From contig JACYXH010000826.1 of assembly GCA_026745465.1 (NCBI GenBank), positions 5,755,224 through 5,819,223 of the forward strand: a stretch of DNA of 64,000 nt, given 5' to 3'. The translations under genes and the position numbers were made by a program. The notes beneath the pieces are model-generated. The model was not told the DNA's origin. It made no database searches and saw only the letters and a program-made list of their open reading frames with translations. Below are positions 61,244-64,000 of the stretch, in pieces; position 1 is the stretch's first letter, and each line of letters starts with the position of its first letter. Source of the DNA: Lota lota. Lineage: Eukaryota > Chordata > Actinopteri > Gadiformes > Lotidae.

Positions 61244-63466
61244 ATGTCGGACCCCAGGGACATAGATGAGGATGCCATCCTCAAAGGCCTCAGCGCTGCA
61301 GAGCTGGACCAGCTGGAGTATGAGCTCCAGGACTTGGACCCCGAGGTAAGGTACCTTAGTGGGGAACTGATCTACAGGAGGTAGGGGGCCTATAATGGTG
61401 GAGAGAACTGAGGGGGATAGGGACCCATAATGGGGGAGAGAGCTGTGGGAGATGGGGACCCATAGTGGGGGAGAGAGCTGAGGGAGATAGGGACCCATAG
61501 TGGGGGAGAGAGCTGAGGGAGATAGGGACCCATAGCAGGGGAGAGAGCTCGGGAGGTAGGGGTCTATAGTGGAGGAGAGAGCAACAGGAGGAAGGGGGCC
61601 CATAATGGGGGAGAGCACCACGAGCTGGAGCCCAAGGAAGGGCCCTACAGATAGAGCCCAACAAATTGACAAAGTGCATCACGGGATAAAATAAAGCAGT
61701 TGAAAAAAAATAGACACAGAGTCAAAAGGTTAAAACAGAAGCTGTATTGTTGAGGGTTTTAATGGAATTTAGAAACAGATGTGTTTGCATGTGAGCATCA
61801 CATGCAAACCCTGATCCAGAGAAACGCACAATTCTTCCTCAGCAAGATCCATTCTAACTCCTGATGAGCTTGACTTTCGATCTCCCTCTGTATCCCAGAA
61901 TGCCATGCTTCCAGCGGGCTTCCGGCAGCGAGACCAGACAAAGAAGAGCCCGACGGGGGACTATGACCGTGACGCTCTGCAGGACTACCTGGAGAAGAGT
62001 GCCCTGGAGCATGAGGACAGGGAGGACCTGATCCCCTTCACTGGGGAGAAGAAAGGTAGTCTGGACCACTTACACAGTAGTGTACCATGTGTAACGAGTA
62101 CAATGCCAATGTAAATGTTGTGATCGTTTAATTCTGAGATTCTCGTATTATTATTATGAGTAATAGAAAGCTGATTTCCCATATTTAGTAATGAGAATAA
62201 TTCCCCATCCCATTCCCCATTCTTTGAGCAAATAAGTGCATTTTATATATGCACTCTTAATCAAAATGGCTAACTGGTCACTATGATTACATTATAGATC
62301 TACTTTGTACATATGGGAGGCTGACAATTGGCCTTAAACTCTATTTAACATCAGAGTGTGTTTAATCTTTCCTCAAAGACGAACAACCACTGCAGTACTT
62401 TCATATTGATACCTTGTCTGATAGACTTCCTGTTGAAGTGCTCTTCAGGCTAAATAACTGACAATGTCAGGTCAGAGCTGGTCCCTGCAATGGACCATTA
62501 CACAGGAGGGCTAGTGTGTGTGTGTGTGTGTGTGTGTGGACACGTGTTATGGAGGCGTATACGTGCATGCAAGTGTGCGTGTCTGTGTGTGTGTGTGTGC
62601 ATTCTGGCGTAGAGTCTCTTTTTCCATTACAACCAGTAAAGAAAACTTCTTTAACTGGCAGAGAGGAGGCTGTTTTCACTTCTCACCCACATTTAATAAT
62701 CAACACAAACATGTAAACTGCAGTACGATAATTAATTATTTGTACTAGTATTTATCTATTTTTAAGAAATAGTAACAGTAGAATGAAGCGCTAACGCAGT
62801 AAGCAGACGTGAGAGCAGAATGTGGGTCACAATGGAAACAGAATAAAACCTGATAAGCCGTCTTTTTACTGGTGTTTCAGGAAACATGATACGAACAAAG
62901 CTTTTACCAAAACAAGCCCAGCAAGGCTGTTGTCTTGTGTTTGAAGGCTAATTAAACAGGCGCCAGACAGAGCAGGGATGGGCCTCCATGTTGTTTAACC
63001 TTAGAAAAATCAAAACTACTATTTAGTAATTCAGCAGATGCCTTTACCCAAAGCAACTTATAATGAATTCAGATACAGGTCATGTAGGAGCAGGTACGGG
63101 TTAAGCATCTTGGTCAGGAATGCCTCCAGGTAGGTGCGGATATTGGGGATCAAACCCAGTACCTTTTTGGCTTGCATTTGAACACCCTAACCACTAGACT
63201 TTACCCTATGCCTCCGATTACCTTTCATTTACCTATTCGTTGTTCTGTGAATGAACTTTGTAATACAGACACATTGTAACACAATCTCTGTCTATCTCTC
63301 TCTCTCTCTCTCTCTCTTTGTCTGATCCTAAATGTTGTTTCTCCAGGGAAGGCGTTTGTTCCCACGGCGACCGGGCAAATCCCCATCAGCGAGCAGATCA
63401 CCCTGGAGCCGGAGCTGGAAGAGGCCCTGAAGAACGCCACCGACGCTGAGATGTGCGACATTGCAG
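61244..63466 (+). CDS. tmod4: Tropomodulin 4, N-terminal part (runs out of window)
   Basis: Coding exons 61244-61345 (34 codons), 61899-62055 and 63347-63466 join in phase to about 126 residues; the rest lies to the right. Tropomodulins cap pointed ends of actin filaments, and TMOD4 is the skeletal-muscle form. Recognisable segments are DIDEDAILKGLSAAELDQLE (first tropomyosin-binding helix), MLPAGFRQRDQTKKSPTG and DREDLIPFTGEKKGK (first actin-binding region), and ITLEPELEEALKNATDAEMC leading into the leucine-rich domain. TMOD4 is favoured over other tropomodulins by DQTKKSPTG, SEQITLEPELEEAL and ATDAEMCDIA. The start GCCATGTC has a good Kozak context, and an acceptor-like CACTACAG lies just before it. 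The N terminus is shorter than mammalian forms: MSDP leads directly into RDIDED, lacking the ELEKY-type residues. Confidence 0.93.
61370..61630. repeat. Minisatellite, about 41-bp unit, six to seven copies
   Basis: The units read GATAGGGACCCATAGTGGGG followed by GAGAGAGCTGAGG. It starts within about 30 bases of the tmod4 exon 1 donor. The long minus-strand frames over it (61058-61672) are translated repeat. Confidence 0.9.
62514..62600. repeat. (TG)n microsatellites in tmod4 intron 2
   Basis: Two TG runs, about 62514-62538 and 62577-62599. Confidence 0.9.
63019..63215. repeat. Fish SINE- or MITE-like dispersed repeat
   Basis: Contains TTCAGCAGATGCCTTTACCC, AAAGCAACTTATAATG, GGGGATCAAACCCAGTACC and CACCCTAACCACTAGACT in the order seen in the very common teleost repeat with 'atccaaagcgacttac' and 'gaacccgggacc'. 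The B-box-like GATCAAACCC suggests a tRNA-related part. Identification is from memory of the motif. Confidence 0.6.
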
Positions 63467-64000
63467 GTTAGAGAGACCCCCTCCCCGCTAGACACAGTTT
63501 ACTAGCAGGGTTACAACAGGTTTACGGCATGGCTACGGGCCATGCCGTTTGTTTCACCTGTATGTTTTTGTATTAACTATGTGTTTTCTGCTGTCTCTGC
63601 TGCCTGGTTGTAGTACTGTCCAGTCTGTAGTTACTGTCAAATGTTTAATTCAAGCACCTCAACCACGTCTTATTCCTGCATGTCTTAGCATATGCTCAGT
63701 AAAGAGTTCTGAGTCTGCTCTAGGAATATGCAAGGGCAGGTTAAAGGATTAGTTTGTATGAACAGGTTTACTCTGTAGACCTGGGGTACGGTCAAGGGCT
63801 ACCTCACAACCAGAAATGCAGGCATTGTTTAAAAACCCTCCTAAATATCACTAATATGGAGAAAGCATAGAAATAATTGGGTTTATATTCAGGCACATTT
63901 AGTCTCCATTTAAACTTGTGTGTATGGCGTTGGCGTTGATAATTTTATTATGAAAAAGGGTGATATTGACCCTTCATGATGTAATGCTTATCTGTCACCA

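Noticed and set aside
61058..61672. 204-residue minus-strand open frame rich in Leu/Ser/Pro
   Set aside because: It is the translation of a 41-bp minisatellite plus CT-rich tract opposite tmod4 exon 1 and intron 1; the periodic protein has no family signature.

Overview
This window is vertebrate nuclear DNA, almost certainly from a teleost fish. The coding sequence is split into many short exons bounded by GT/AG. Introns and flanks are full of TG, GA and TA microsatellites, long poly-G and poly-C runs and degraded transposon-like repeats. Four genes can be read exon by exon and keep an open frame across every junction.

Layout. Positions 1-7090 have no gene I can support; the stretch is rich in microsatellites and in homopolymer G or C runs. 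The minus strand at 7091-13711 carries hormad1 (13 coding exons, 341 residues), a meiotic chromosome-axis HORMA protein, with a probable noncoding leader exon near 14121-14200. About 1 kb away, head to head on the plus strand, is ensa (3 coding exons, 116 residues, 14716-17864), followed by a 3' UTR of about 3 kb. The gap between them looks like a bidirectional promoter with a palindromic CRE and CCAAT boxes. A CTCF-consensus motif lies between the end of ensa and mcl1 (3 exons, 286 residues, 21943-23234), an anti-apoptotic BCL2-family gene. At the right edge begins tmod4 (first three coding exons, 61244-63466), a muscle tropomodulin that runs out of the window.

The roughly 36 kb between mcl1 and tmod4 holds no gene I can name. 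One spliced, possibly coding fragment on the minus strand at 44.5-44.95 kb is left as an unidentified candidate. The stretch is rich in repeats: a 632-bp element with perfect 31-bp terminal inverted repeats and a core of alternating ACTAGT/GATATC palindromes, a 270-bp direct duplication 3.8 kb apart, an inverted dispersed family, a 230-bp MITE inserted in a minisatellite, and several perfect short hairpins.

The genes do not form a pathway. From memory, MCL1, ENSA and HORMAD1 also cluster on human 1q21, with GOLPH3L between ENSA and HORMAD1 and all four on one strand; TMOD4 is nearby. Here the order is kept, but hormad1 points the other way and golph3l is not between them. I found no previously undescribed biochemical system. 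The most unusual structures are the palindrome-array transposon and the insertion-like duplication at the hormad1 splice acceptor.
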